From assembly GCA_965220775.1 (NCBI GenBank), contig OZ244845.1, positions 186,001-250,000 of the forward strand: a stretch of 64,000 bases of DNA, in the 5' to 3' direction. This DNA comes from G963664835 sp965220775 (lineage in GTDB: Bacteria > Chloroflexota > UBA6077 > FW602-bin22 > JBCLEL01). Both the position numbers and the translations under genes were made by a program. Positions 8,252 to 15,649 of this stretch are shown here, piece by piece (the first letter of the stretch is position 1; the number at the start of each line of letters is the position of its first letter). The notes under the pieces are model-generated. The model worked only from the letters and a program-made list of their open reading frames with translations, ran no database searches and was not told where the DNA came from.

Positions 8252-10624
8252 ATGCCGGTGCGACTGAGATCACCCCTGAGCATATTCATAATCTTACTAG
8301 CCATGGCGTCGATAGGGATCGGTTGCGAGCGACTTGTCGAGGAGATACCGACGCCGACGCCGATACCAACCCCACCAGAGTCGAACCGACCTAAACACGA
8401 GGTGACTACGGGCTCTATAGTCCAAGAAGTCAGAGGCCTCGGACGTATTGCTTCCAGCCAAGAGCAGGAACTCTATTTCAAGCAGGGCGGCAGGCTATTC
8501 AACATCTTGGTCCAACAGGGTCAAACGGTCGAGGAAGGGCAAATTCTGGCAGAGCTAGAAACCGGCGACCTCAAGCATCAGGTGGGCCAAGCCCGAATCG
8601 CAGTCGACCTAGCCCAGCTACGGCTGGAAAAGCTGGGGCTGGAGCAACTCAGGTCAGAAGAACGTAGACTCACGTCGGCAGAGCGTAGTAAGGAGGCCGC
8701 AGCGACCCAACTTGCCAGTGCCGAGGCCTCTTATGCGAAAGCTCTGGCGGATCTTGATAAGTTGAACATTGGAGAGGCGGTCACGCTCGTGGCGGTGGGT
8801 CAGTCCGTCATAGCAGCTGAAGCTGGCGTCAAGAATGCTGAAGACGCGATTGCTCGACTAAGGAGCCTGCCCACCGACGTACAGTTGAGAGCGGCAGAAA
8901 TAGCGGTCGAGAGATCGCGTAATGCCGTGATCGCTGCCCAGGCACAGGTGCAGCTGGCCGAAAACGCGTTAGCCCGGCTCAAGAGAGCGCCAACCGATGA
9001 AGAGCTGGCAGCGACTGATCTTGAGCTCGAGAGTGCTCTTGGGACGTTGGCTGCGGCTGAAACCAACGTCAAAGCTCGTGCAGAAGCGCTTGCTCGATTA
9101 GACAGCCTGCCCACCGACGTACAGCTAATAGCGGCCCAGGTCGAAGTCCAGAGGTCTCTTGCGGCCCTGGCTGCAGCCGAGGCCAACGTTAAATCGGCCG
9201 AGGAAGCGCTAGCCGGCCTAAACAACAAGCCGACCATCGCGGAACTGAAGCCGGCCGAGGTTGAGGTCAAAAAGGCCGAAACCGCCCTCTGGGCGCTTTA
9301 TCTCTTCCGCGATCGAACTTGTGCCAGAGATTCAACCACCAACCCGTGTAACTCAGCCAACGCCGAGGTTACCAAGGGAGAGCTATCACTCACTGTCGCA
9401 CGCGACCGATTGGAGAGGGTGAAAGCCGGCGCTACGCCGGAGGAGATTGCAGCAGCCACCAGGGCACTGGACTTGGCTCGACAGTCGCTGCCCGTGGCAC
9501 AGATACAGCAGGAAAGGGCTGAGCTGTTACTGGCAAAAGTGAGGGCCGGCGCCACACCGGAGGAGATTGCGGCAGCTACTACCGCGCTGGAAATCGCACG
9601 CCAGTCGTTGGCGCTGACACAGACACGGCACTCAATGGTGGAGCTGTCAAGTGAGAAGGTGAGAGCCGGCGCCGCGCCGGAGGACGTAGCCGCAGCCATC
9701 GCCGCCCTAGATATGGCCGGCCGGTCGCTGTCATTCGCACAGATCCTGCAGGCAGAGGCAGAGCTTTCACTTGGAAGGGTGAATGCCGGAGCAGCGCCGG
9801 AGGAGATTGTGGCGGCGGAACGATCGTTGTCCGTAGCAATAGCTCAGCGAGACGCCGCCGAGGCCCGACTTGCCCAGGTATTAGAAGCGAAAGGCATCGA
9901 CGGCGAGGTCGCGCAGAAGCAGCTCGCGAGTGCCAAAGCCACGCTGGATGCATCCAGGGCAAACTACGAGCAGACCATTGACTCGCTTCAGACAAACGAG
10001 TCGGATAGCCTGGATCTTGCCCTACAAGAGAAGCAGTTGGAGCTAGCTCAAATCACCCTGGACCATCTGGAAAACAAGCTTGCTCTCGCCCAGATCGAGG
10101 CTCCATTCGGCGGCGTAATCATCTCGAAGTCCGGGCGAGACGGCGACTTGATTCAGCCTTACAAGTCGATTGTAGGAATCTCGAATCCAGAGAGTCTGGT
10201 CGTGGCGGTAGATCTTTCGTCATCGGATCTGGGTAAGCTCGAATTGGGACAGACGGCAAAGATAGTAGTCACCGCCCTGCCAACTAACGTGTTCGATGGC
10301 GAAGTTATCAGCATCCCGTCGCTCGGTGTAGTCGCGACGGCCGGCCAGGGGCCGGCATCGCGGACGGTGCGGATCACCTACAATGGGCCGGACACCGTAG
10401 AGGTTGGCGACCTGGTTCGCGTGACGATACAGGTTGAGAAGAAGGACAACGTGATCATTGTCCCGAGCAGAGTCATCCGTGCATTTGCTGGTCGGCGTTT
10501 CGTCCGGGTGGTAACCAACACCGGCCGGCGGCAAGAGGTCGATGTCAAGATCGGCATCAGCGATGACGACTTCACCGAGATAGTCTCTGGACTCACCGCA
10601 GGTCAACTGGTAATAGAGCCCTAG
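8252..10624 (+). CDS. Very long HlyD/RND-type periplasmic adaptor, probable lipoprotein
   Basis: Membrane-fusion (adaptor) protein of 790 residues, about twice the usual length. A signal peptide (IFIILLAMASIGIGC) is followed by a Thr/Pro linker (PTPTPIPTPP). Then come the first half of the lipoyl domain (about residues 50-100), a huge alanine/glutamate-rich coiled coil (about 100-620), the second lipoyl half (LAQIEAPFGGVI) and the barrel and membrane-proximal domains. The coiled coil is built from repeats: an SLPTDVQL...ALARL unit of about 44 residues in its first half, and a unit containing (V/K)xAGA(T/A)PE(E/D)(I/V) repeated four times at about 42 residues. Lipobox position -3 is Gly, so lipidation is uncertain. 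No ATPase or permease partner is adjacent. Confidence 0.8.
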   Translation: MPVRLRSPLSIFIILLAMASIGIGCERLVEEIPTPTPIPTPPESNRPKHEVTTGSIVQEVRGLGRIASSQEQELYFKQGGRLFNILVQQGQTVEEGQILAELETGDLKHQVGQARIAVDLAQLRLEKLGLEQLRSEERRLTSAERSKEAAATQLASAEASYAKALADLDKLNIGEAVTLVAVGQSVIAAEAGVKNAEDAIARLRSLPTDVQLRAAEIAVERSRNAVIAAQAQVQLAENALARLKRAPTDEELAATDLELESALGTLAAAETNVKARAEALARLDSLPTDVQLIAAQVEVQRSLAALAAAEANVKSAEEALAGLNNKPTIAELKPAEVEVKKAETALWALYLFRDRTCARDSTTNPCNSANAEVTKGELSLTVARDRLERVKAGATPEEIAAATRALDLARQSLPVAQIQQERAELLLAKVRAGATPEEIAAATTALEIARQSLALTQTRHSMVELSSEKVRAGAAPEDVAAAIAALDMAGRSLSFAQILQAEAELSLGRVNAGAAPEEIVAAERSLSVAIAQRDAAEARLAQVLEAKGIDGEVAQKQLASAKATLDASRANYEQTIDSLQTNESDSLDLALQEKQLELAQITLDHLENKLALAQIEAPFGGVIISKSGRDGDLIQPYKSIVGISNPESLVVAVDLSSSDLGKLELGQTAKIVVTALPTNVFDGEVISIPSLGVVATAGQGPASRTVRITYNGPDTVEVGDLVRVTIQVEKKDNVIIVPSRVIRAFAGRRFVRVVTNTGRRQEVDVKIGISDDDFTEIVSGLTAGQLVIEP

Positions 10625-10706
10625 CCGGCGGCCAACAACATCAGGCGACCAATGAATCTAGGGCCCGGCAAGAGGTCCTACGTTAGCAGACTAGGGGCCG
10701 GCGACC

Positions 10707-10967
10707 CTACTTCAGCTCATCCCGGACCGATTGCCTGATCGAATCGTATTGGGGGAACCCTTCGTCCCTAAAGGTCGAGAAGGCAAGCGTGTCGTTGACG
10801 CGGACGTCGAACACGCCATTGGCTCCTGGAATCAGGGTGAGGTTTCGAATGTCGGGACCAAACTCGAGGAGTAACTTCTCCGTCAGGCTCACGGCCTGCG
10901 GCTCGTAGCCTCACTCGCAGCAATATTTGATGGTGATCTTGACTGGTTCTATCAATAGTCTTTCCAT
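10707..10967 (-). CDS. SelW-like (SelT/SelW/SelH, Rdx family) selenoprotein with in-frame TGA
   Basis: Small thioredoxin-like redox protein of 86 residues. Reading from ATG 10967 gives EPVKITIKYCCE, then TGA at 10913-10911, then GYEPQAVSLTEKLLLEFG and on to a TAG at 10709. The TGA falls exactly where the family has the second residue of its CxxC/CxxU motif (C-C-E-U). The downstream part keeps the family signature (PDIRNLTLIPGANGVFDVRV, and a C-terminal FPQYDSIRQSVRDEL). A strong hairpin begins directly after the TGA. If TGA is not recoded, only a GTG-initiated fragment from 10892 could be made, and it would lack the redox motif. A TTG at 10955 with GGAAAG ahead of it is an alternative start. 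No selA, selB, selD or tRNA-Sec gene is in the window. Confidence 0.75.
10886..10913 (-). promoter_or_regulatory. Candidate bacterial SECIS hairpin after the TGA codon
   Basis: Starting at the base after TGA the transcript can fold GGCUACG-a-GCC / GGC-CGU-g-AGCC around a GCA loop. That is ten base pairs with one unpaired base on each side, spanning 10910-10886. Bacterial SelB-binding hairpins lie in this position within the coding region. The loop is about 13 nt from the UGA, at the short end of the range known for such elements. Confidence 0.5.
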
Positions 10968-11113
10968 TTCAATCTTAGGATCGTGCTTTTCAAGACTATC
11001 TGAGATACGTGTCGCGAGTCAATCCGGCAACCTGGTTCCGTTTCGACCGACTGCGTCAGAGGGTTAACGGGTTGGGTCGCGGATGGTGGCGTCGATTCAA
11101 GCCGGCGACGAGG

Positions 11114-11869
11114 TCAGGAGGCTCTAAGTGGAATCGTAGTCCGCGCCCAGTCTAAGGGGCGCACACGAATATTGGCGGCCTTTCGAATCTCCAAGATGAT
11201 GGTGAGGTCCCTGGATTTAATCGTCACTGTGCCGGCCAGTAAATCGGTCGATTCGATCTTGATTTGGGCGCCTGGCCTGATCGCGTGAGCGTCCAATAAG
11301 CGCAAGAATTCGCTATCATACTCGCCCTCTTCACTGATACGCTCAACTAAGACTTGGGCGCCGTCAGTGGTGTGATCGATGGGATGATCGACCAGGAATC
11401 CTTGTGACGAGGTGTGTCCCTGGTAGCCGGGGATAGCGTTGCCATGAGGACAGGTAGGCGGGTATCCCATGACCTCCATCAGACGCTCTTCTACGATTGG
11501 CGATATCGCGTGCTCCAATCGATCAGCCTCGTGATGGGCATCGGCCCAATCGATACCCAGCGCATCGACCAACCAGCATTCGACAAGATGGTGCCGGCGC
11601 ATGACGGCAATAGCGCGCCGATAACCCGGCTCGGTCAGGATTATGCGACGTCGAAGGCCAAATTGGACCAATCCCGCCCGCTCCATGCGGTGCAAATGGT
11701 TGGAGACGGCCGAGGAAGCGACCCCGAGCCTTTCAGCCAGCCGGACGGCAATCGCCGGCAGCCTTTCGGAAGTTATGGAGTAGAGAATACCCAGGTAATC
11801 CTCCCAGACGGGGCTGATCTTTTCGGTCGCGGCAGCAAAGGATATCTGGTCGGATTGCGCGTCTGACAT
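11114..11869 (-). CDS. DtxR/MntR-family metal-dependent transcriptional regulator
   Basis: Cytoplasmic metal-sensing repressor. The N-terminal winged helix includes EDYLGILYSI, IAVRLAERLGVASSAVSNHL and RMERAGLV. The dimerisation and metal-binding domain shows the family pattern H-x-L-x-E (RHHLVECWLVDALG) and the HHEADRLEHAIS block with its His and Glu ligands. A C-terminal FeoA/SH3-like domain (RPGAQIKIESTDLLAGTVTI) follows. The Glu expected four residues after the first conserved Asp is Gly here (EDYLG). The ATG at 11869 is preferred because the homologous part begins there; an upstream TTG at 11956 would add 29 basic residues. No metal transporter is next to it, so its targets are elsewhere, possibly including the FbpABC-type operon near 40 kb. 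Confidence 0.85.
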   Translation of the reverse strand: MSDAQSDQISFAAATEKISPVWEDYLGILYSITSERLPAIAVRLAERLGVASSAVSNHLHRMERAGLVQFGLRRRIILTEPGYRRAIAVMRRHHLVECWLVDALGIDWADAHHEADRLEHAISPIVEERLMEVMGYPPTCPHGNAIPGYQGHTSSQGFLVDHPIDHTTDGAQVLVERISEEGEYDSEFLRLLDAHAIRPGAQIKIESTDLLAGTVTIKSRDLTIILEIRKAANIRVRPLDWARTTIPLRAS

Positions 11870-12082
11870 AGTTCTCAACGCCTTTCCGCTGACTGGGACG
11901 CGGACATTCGCCCGGAAGGTTGAAAATGGAAAAGAGCGATCTGACTGATGCGTCAATGGTATAGCCAGTGATGAATTGTTGTCGAGGATCGAGATGGTCG
12001 CCTGGGACGGCTATTAGCCCAACGCCTGTCGGAATAGAAGTAGAATCGATGGCGAGCCAGATTTCGGCGGAGGGTCAGTTCG

Positions 12083-12607
12083 ATGGCAGCAGGGTTTTCT
12101 GAAAATACAACAACGACTCTAGAGCGAAATGGATGGTCTGTGGTCGAGCTATCCCACGGATTAACGCTTGAGGTTCTTCGACAACAGGACGCGCCGTTCA
12201 GGGGGGATCGATACTTCAGGGAGTTCGCCGGCGAAGTAGCGGAAACACCGACCTCCGCGGGCTCGATCGCCGTCTATCCGGGGATCCTGGAAGGGACTTT
12301 GAATCGCAGGTACGAGGATTGCGAGCGATTACTCGGTGAGTTCGGCCGGGCGTTGCCGGATGGTTGCATGGCACTGATAGGATCGGCGGCCACATACGTC
12401 TATCTGCTGAGCTGTCATCGGGCGGCCAAGGGAACGTTTCCGATTCCAGGTTACTACACCTGGACGTCTGACCGGTACCGAGAAACTCACCTGGTGGTCG
12501 GCGTATTTGGCAGGGAGCGACCGATTGTGGTGGCGCCTCTGTCGGAGAAGCAGGGGAAGGGCGTCGGAGTAATGCCGCTGATCTTGCCGGCGCAGGCGCG
12601 AGGATGA
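12083..12607 (+). CDS. Hypothetical protein, 174 aa
   Basis: I do not recognise the family. The protein is soluble-looking, without a signal peptide or membrane helix, and has a mixed alpha/beta pattern with several beta-like stretches (AGSIAVYPGILEGTLN, MALIGSAATYVYLLS, THLVVGVFG). A GGAGGG SD site precedes the ATG by 8 bp. The end of the gene runs into a dispersed repeat (12591-12655), so its last few residues may have been contributed by that repeat. It stands upstream of the SGNH hydrolase gene on the same strand, 176 bp away, and probably opens the accessory region that follows. Confidence 0.6.
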   Translation: MAAGFSENTTTTLERNGWSVVELSHGLTLEVLRQQDAPFRGDRYFREFAGEVAETPTSAGSIAVYPGILEGTLNRRYEDCERLLGEFGRALPDGCMALIGSAATYVYLLSCHRAAKGTFPIPGYYTWTSDRYRETHLVVGVFGRERPIVVAPLSEKQGKGVGVMPLILPAQARG

Positions 12608-12655
12608 GAGGCGGAGAAAAGCCTCGGCGCCGTCATTATCCGAACCGATTGTTCG
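12591..12655. repeat. Dispersed ~65 bp repeat, copy 1, with hairpin
   Basis: The stretch from GGCGCGAGGAT to ACCGATTGTTCG is repeated with changes at 14965-15031. Its hairpin here is GAGGC (12608-12612) with GCCTC (12621-12625); in the other copy the arms are GAGAC and GTCTC. The paired change keeps the stem, suggesting that the structure matters. Confidence 0.5.
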
Positions 12656-12783
12656 GAGACAAAGAGATGTACGCCATGGGATAAGAAAAATCGGATCCTA
12701 CGGAGCACAACCAGCATGATAAAGAGATATACCGCATCTCAGTCCAATAACGAGTCAGGGCTCATTAGTCTCACGGGCTCACA

Positions 12784-13443
12784 ATGACACAGGACATAAG
12801 AATCTGCTTTGTTGGTGACTCATTCGTTAATGGTACCGGTGACGAGGCCGCTCTCGGGTGGGCCGGGCGTCTATGTGCTAGCGCCAGTGCGAGTAACATA
12901 CGCGTTACCTATTACAACCTTGGAATCCGGCGAGACACGAGCCAAGATATTCTGCTTCGCTGGGAGGACGAATGCGCCCTTCGGCTGCCCGATTCCTGCG
13001 ATGGTCGCGTAGTCATCTCGTGTGGCGTCAACGATACGGCCATCGAGAATGGGAAGGTTCGCGTCAGTTTTGTGGATTCCTGCGCCAACGTCCGGTCGAT
13101 TCTACGCAGAGCCGAGCAATACACAGCGCTTATGGTTGGTCCGCCGCCCGTACTTGACGACAAACAGAATGAAAGAATTAAAGAGATCTCGCTCGCTTTT
13201 GCTCGCGAGGCACAAGCGCTTCGAGTCCCGTACATCGATCTCTTTGCTGCTCTTTGCTCGGATAACGCCTATAAACGGGAAGTGTCGATGAACGACGGCT
13301 CTCATCCAAGAAGTGAGGGTTATTCCAAGATCGCGTATATTGTAGGTTCGTCGCCCAGTTGGTGGTTTCGTGCTCCGAACAACACCATTGGTGAACGCGT
13401 AACCCCAGTCAGGAAAGAGACACATGGCATTCAAGATTGCTGA
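12784..13443 (+). CDS. SGNH/GDSL-type hydrolase
   Basis: Predicted esterase or lipase-like hydrolase of 219 residues. Block I is FVGDSFVNGTGD (catalytic Ser about residue 12), block III is SCGVNDT (Asn), and the C-terminal DxxH dyad is in NDGSHPRSEGY (about residue 185). No signal peptide is present, so it acts in the cytoplasm. The last 20 bp overlap the start of the following methyltransferase gene, so the two were one transcription unit. The natural substrate is unknown; enzymes of this fold cleave many acyl esters, including those of acylated sugars or nucleosides. Confidence 0.8.
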   Translation: MTQDIRICFVGDSFVNGTGDEAALGWAGRLCASASASNIRVTYYNLGIRRDTSQDILLRWEDECALRLPDSCDGRVVISCGVNDTAIENGKVRVSFVDSCANVRSILRRAEQYTALMVGPPPVLDDKQNERIKEISLAFAREAQALRVPYIDLFAALCSDNAYKREVSMNDGSHPRSEGYSKIAYIVGSSPSWWFRAPNNTIGERVTPVRKETHGIQDC

Positions 13444-14086
13444 TGATCCGGAGACTGATTACCGGGACCTGGTAAGGACAGCCTATAACCGGTGTGCGAT
13501 GGACTACGCCGGGCAAAGGTGCATCACGGCTGAGCCGGAGCTCAACTTGGTAACTGAGCGTCTTGCGCCTGGTTCAAAGATCCTTGACGTTGGATGTGGT
13601 GCTGGTATCCCGATCGCACGGCACCTTGCACGAACCTTCAACCTCACCGGGATTGACCTTTCCTCGAACATGATTGACCTAGCAAGGCAAAACGTTCCGG
13701 CAGCCAAGTTCGTCACCGCCGATGCATTGGCGACGGAGTTCCCCGCATGTAGCTTCGATACCATTGTCAGCTTCTATGCAATCTTCCACATACCAAGACA
13801 GGAGCATATGGATCTCTTTCGCCGATTCGCACAGTAGCTTAAGCCCAGTGGACTCCTACTGGTTACGCTTGCCGGCAGGGACGACGGTCCTGGATATACC
13901 GAAGATGATTTCTTCGGTGGGACCATGTACTGGAGTAACTTTGGTCCCTCGACCTACAAGAGGTTTCTTAATGAGGCTGGGTTCAGGATCGAGCGGGAAG
14001 GTATCGCGGGAAGTGGATTTGGAAACGACGATGCGCCGGAGGAGGTCCATTCATTTTTCTTCGCCGTCAAAGGCGAGCGGTTGTAG
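13424..14086 (+). pseudogene. Class I SAM-dependent methyltransferase with in-frame amber codon
   Basis: Full-length methyltransferase of about 220 codons, interrupted once by TAG at 13835-13837. The N-terminal part has motif I (ILDVGCGAGIPIARHLA), GIDLSSNMI and SFYAIFHI (motif IV region). After the stop the same frame continues LKPSGLLLVTLAG, exactly the post-motif-IV strand expected, and ends FFFAVKGERL with TAG at 14084. No frame change is involved, so a single base substitution (for example from CAG, AAG or GAG) would explain it. The start ATG has AGGAAAGAG upstream. The truncated product of 137 residues would keep the SAM site but lose the C-terminal strands. Confidence 0.7.
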
Positions 14087-14091
14087 ACGGG

Positions 14092-14184
14092 CATTGTCAG
14101 GACGAACGAAGGGCCAACTGGCGCATCATCTTCCGTATCGAAGGCGAGGACGTCTACGACGTCGAACTGATCGACTATCATTAA
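14092..14184 (+). pseudogene. C-terminal remnant of a HigB/RelE-type toxin (first of two)
   Basis: The frame ending at 14184 reads ANWRIIFRIEGEDVYDVELI then DYH and stop, the characteristic C-terminus of host-inhibition toxin HigB. No start codon or N-terminal half is present, because the upstream DNA is the end of the methyltransferase gene. It lies 17 bp before an intact higA. The toxin is therefore lost while its antitoxin remains. Confidence 0.65.
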
Positions 14185-14201
14185 TTGAGAGGAGAACCGC
14201 T

Positions 14202-14504
14202 ATGCCGATGAAAAACCCGCCGCATCCCGGCAAGGTCGTGCGTGTGTCCTGTCTGGAACCGCTCGGCCTCAACGTGACCGAAGGCGCAAGGGCCCTTGGC
14301 GTCAGCCGGCAAGCACTCTCGAACCTGGTGAATTGCCACGCTCGCATATCGGCCGACATGGCGGTCCGGCTGGCGAAGGCCTTCGGCTCTACGACGGAGA
14401 CTTGGATAGGGTTGCAAGCGGCCTACGACGTCGCGCAGGCGCAAGCGCGTGAGAGTGAGATCGAGGTCCAGCGTTACGAGCCGCAATCAGCAATAGGGCG
14501 CTAG
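14202..14504 (+). CDS. higA: HigA-type antitoxin (XRE family)
   Basis: DNA-binding antitoxin of 100 residues. It opens MPMKNPPHPGKVVRVSCLEP, the usual HigA beginning (HPGxxxRxxxLxPLGL). The helix-turn-helix is VTEGARALGVSRQALSNLV, followed by SADMAVRLAKAFG and the C-terminal EIEVQRYEP. A GAGAGGAGA SD site precedes the ATG. Only the tail of its partner toxin remains upstream. It may now act as an orphan regulator, or neutralise HigB toxins encoded elsewhere. Its stop codon is followed without a gap, in the same frame, by the second HigB remnant. Confidence 0.85.
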   Translation: MPMKNPPHPGKVVRVSCLEPLGLNVTEGARALGVSRQALSNLVNCHARISADMAVRLAKAFGSTTETWIGLQAAYDVAQAQARESEIEVQRYEPQSAIGR

Positions 14505-14597
14505 GGACGGAGCGTTTCGGTCTCCGGCAATTGGCGGATCACATTTGAAGAAGAGGCCGGCTACGTTGACCGGTTGAACTTGGAGGATTACCACTGA
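14505..14597 (+). pseudogene. C-terminal remnant of a second HigB toxin
   Basis: Directly after the higA stop the frame reads GRSVSVSGNWRITFEEEAGY and ends LNLEDYH with TGA at 14595-14597. This again is the HigB C-terminus (the SVSVSGNWRITF block is diagnostic). Its stop overlaps the next higA start as TGATG. There is no start codon, so no toxin can be made. Confidence 0.65.
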
Positions 14598-14902
14598 TGG
14601 CTACCGACGGCATCAAAGTGAACATGACTCCTTCACATCCAGGAGACTTCATCCGCACGGAGGTCATTGAGGAGTTGGGTCTGAACGTGACCAAGGCCGC
14701 TGAGATTCTGGGGGTTCGCCGGGCGACGCTTTCGGACCTGTTGAACGGCAACGCCACGCTATCGCCGGAGATGGCGTTGCGCATCGAGAAGGCCTTTGCC
14801 GTGAGCATGGACATGTTGCTGCGGATGCAGGCTTGGTATGACGCCTCGCAGATGCGCGCCCGCGCGAAAGAAATCAAGGTGCGGCGCTACGAGCCGGCGT
14901 GA
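14597..14902 (+). CDS. higA: HigA-type antitoxin (XRE family), second copy
   Basis: Antitoxin of 101 residues, paralogous to the one 95 bp upstream: HPGDFIRTEVIEELGLNVTK at the N-terminus, helix-turn-helix AAEILGVRRATLSDLLNG, SPEMALRIEKAF and a C-terminal KVRRYEP. The two copies differ at many positions, so they are independent HigBA modules rather than a recent duplication. The start overlaps the stop of the toxin remnant, which is the normal higB-higA coupling. Conservation of both antitoxins with loss of both toxins points to selection against the toxins or for the regulators. Confidence 0.85.
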   Translation: MATDGIKVNMTPSHPGDFIRTEVIEELGLNVTKAAEILGVRRATLSDLLNGNATLSPEMALRIEKAFAVSMDMLLRMQAWYDASQMRARAKEIKVRRYEPA

Positions 14903-14964
14903 CCGCCGGCCGCCGCCTTTGCGCTTTAGCTCTTCTTACACCGACCGAGTGAGTGTAGCGTACC

Positions 14965-15031
14965 GGCACGGGCGCGAGGATCAGAGACGGAGAAGAGTCT
15001 CGGCGCTACCATTACCCGAGCCAATTGTTCG
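14965..15031. repeat. Dispersed ~65 bp repeat, copy 2, with covarying hairpin
   Basis: Related to 12591-12655. The hairpin arms are GAGAC (14984-14988) and GTCTC (14997-15001), against GAGGC/GCCTC in copy 1, with a similar GGAGAAGA loop. It lies just upstream of the HIT-family gene. Confidence 0.5.
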
Positions 15032-15058
15032 ATTACAAGGCAACCAAACGACATCGAT

Positions 15059-15514
15059 ATGAAATTAGACGTTAGCGATTGTGCCTTTTGCTCGATAGTC
15101 CGCGGTGAGGTGGATTCTGCAACCATATTTGAGGACGATGCGACCTTGGCGTTCTTGAACCTTCGGCAAAGCAACGAGGGGCACGTCTTGGTTGTTCCCA
15201 AACGTCACTTCGAGCAAATATATGACCTAGACGAAGAGATTGCCTCGTCTCTTGCCAAGACAGTGCGGAGAGTAGCCCGTGGTGTGCGCCGCGTCTACGA
15301 GCCGGAAGGATTGTCGATCTGGCAGTCGAATGGTGCGGCTGCATTTCAGGAAGTGCCGCACGTTCATTGGCACGTACTTCCGCGGTACTCGAACGACGGC
15401 CTTCTCGTGGTGTATCCCGCGGGCGTTGCCGGCAGAGCACGGAGCCGATCGGTGCAGTTTCTGAAGAGCATTTCAGGTCCTTTGGTAGCAACACTCAAGG
15501 ACGACGCCGTATAA
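15059..15514 (+). CDS. HIT-family nucleotide hydrolase/transferase
   Basis: Histidine-triad protein of 151 residues. The signature VPHVHWHVLPR (about residues 99-109) carries the HxHxH triad. The N-terminal CAFCSIVRGEV supplies the first half of a zinc site, and GHVLVVPKRHFEQIYDL is the second conserved block. Bacterial relatives (HinT-like) hydrolyse adenosine phosphoramidates or dinucleoside polyphosphates. It sits among Nudix and methyltransferase genes, as part of a set of small nucleotide-processing enzymes. No partner can be assigned. Confidence 0.87.
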   Translation: MKLDVSDCAFCSIVRGEVDSATIFEDDATLAFLNLRQSNEGHVLVVPKRHFEQIYDLDEEIASSLAKTVRRVARGVRRVYEPEGLSIWQSNGAAAFQEVPHVHWHVLPRYSNDGLLVVYPAGVAGRARSRSVQFLKSISGPLVATLKDDAV

Positions 15515-15649
15515 CATCATGGTTTGCCGGCAGTCCACCTCGAAACATCCCACGGGATTCGAGAGTGCAGTAAGCCATCAAGTGTATCTCCACAATTGAA
15601 GGGCGGTATGCTACGCTCTCAGACTTCGAAAGAACGTGGCTAACGAGCG

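Noticed and set aside
13835..13837. TAG as a pyrrolysine codon in the methyltransferase
   Set aside because: The gene is not one of the methylamine methyltransferases that use pyrrolysine and no downstream element is seen; nonsense mutation is simpler.
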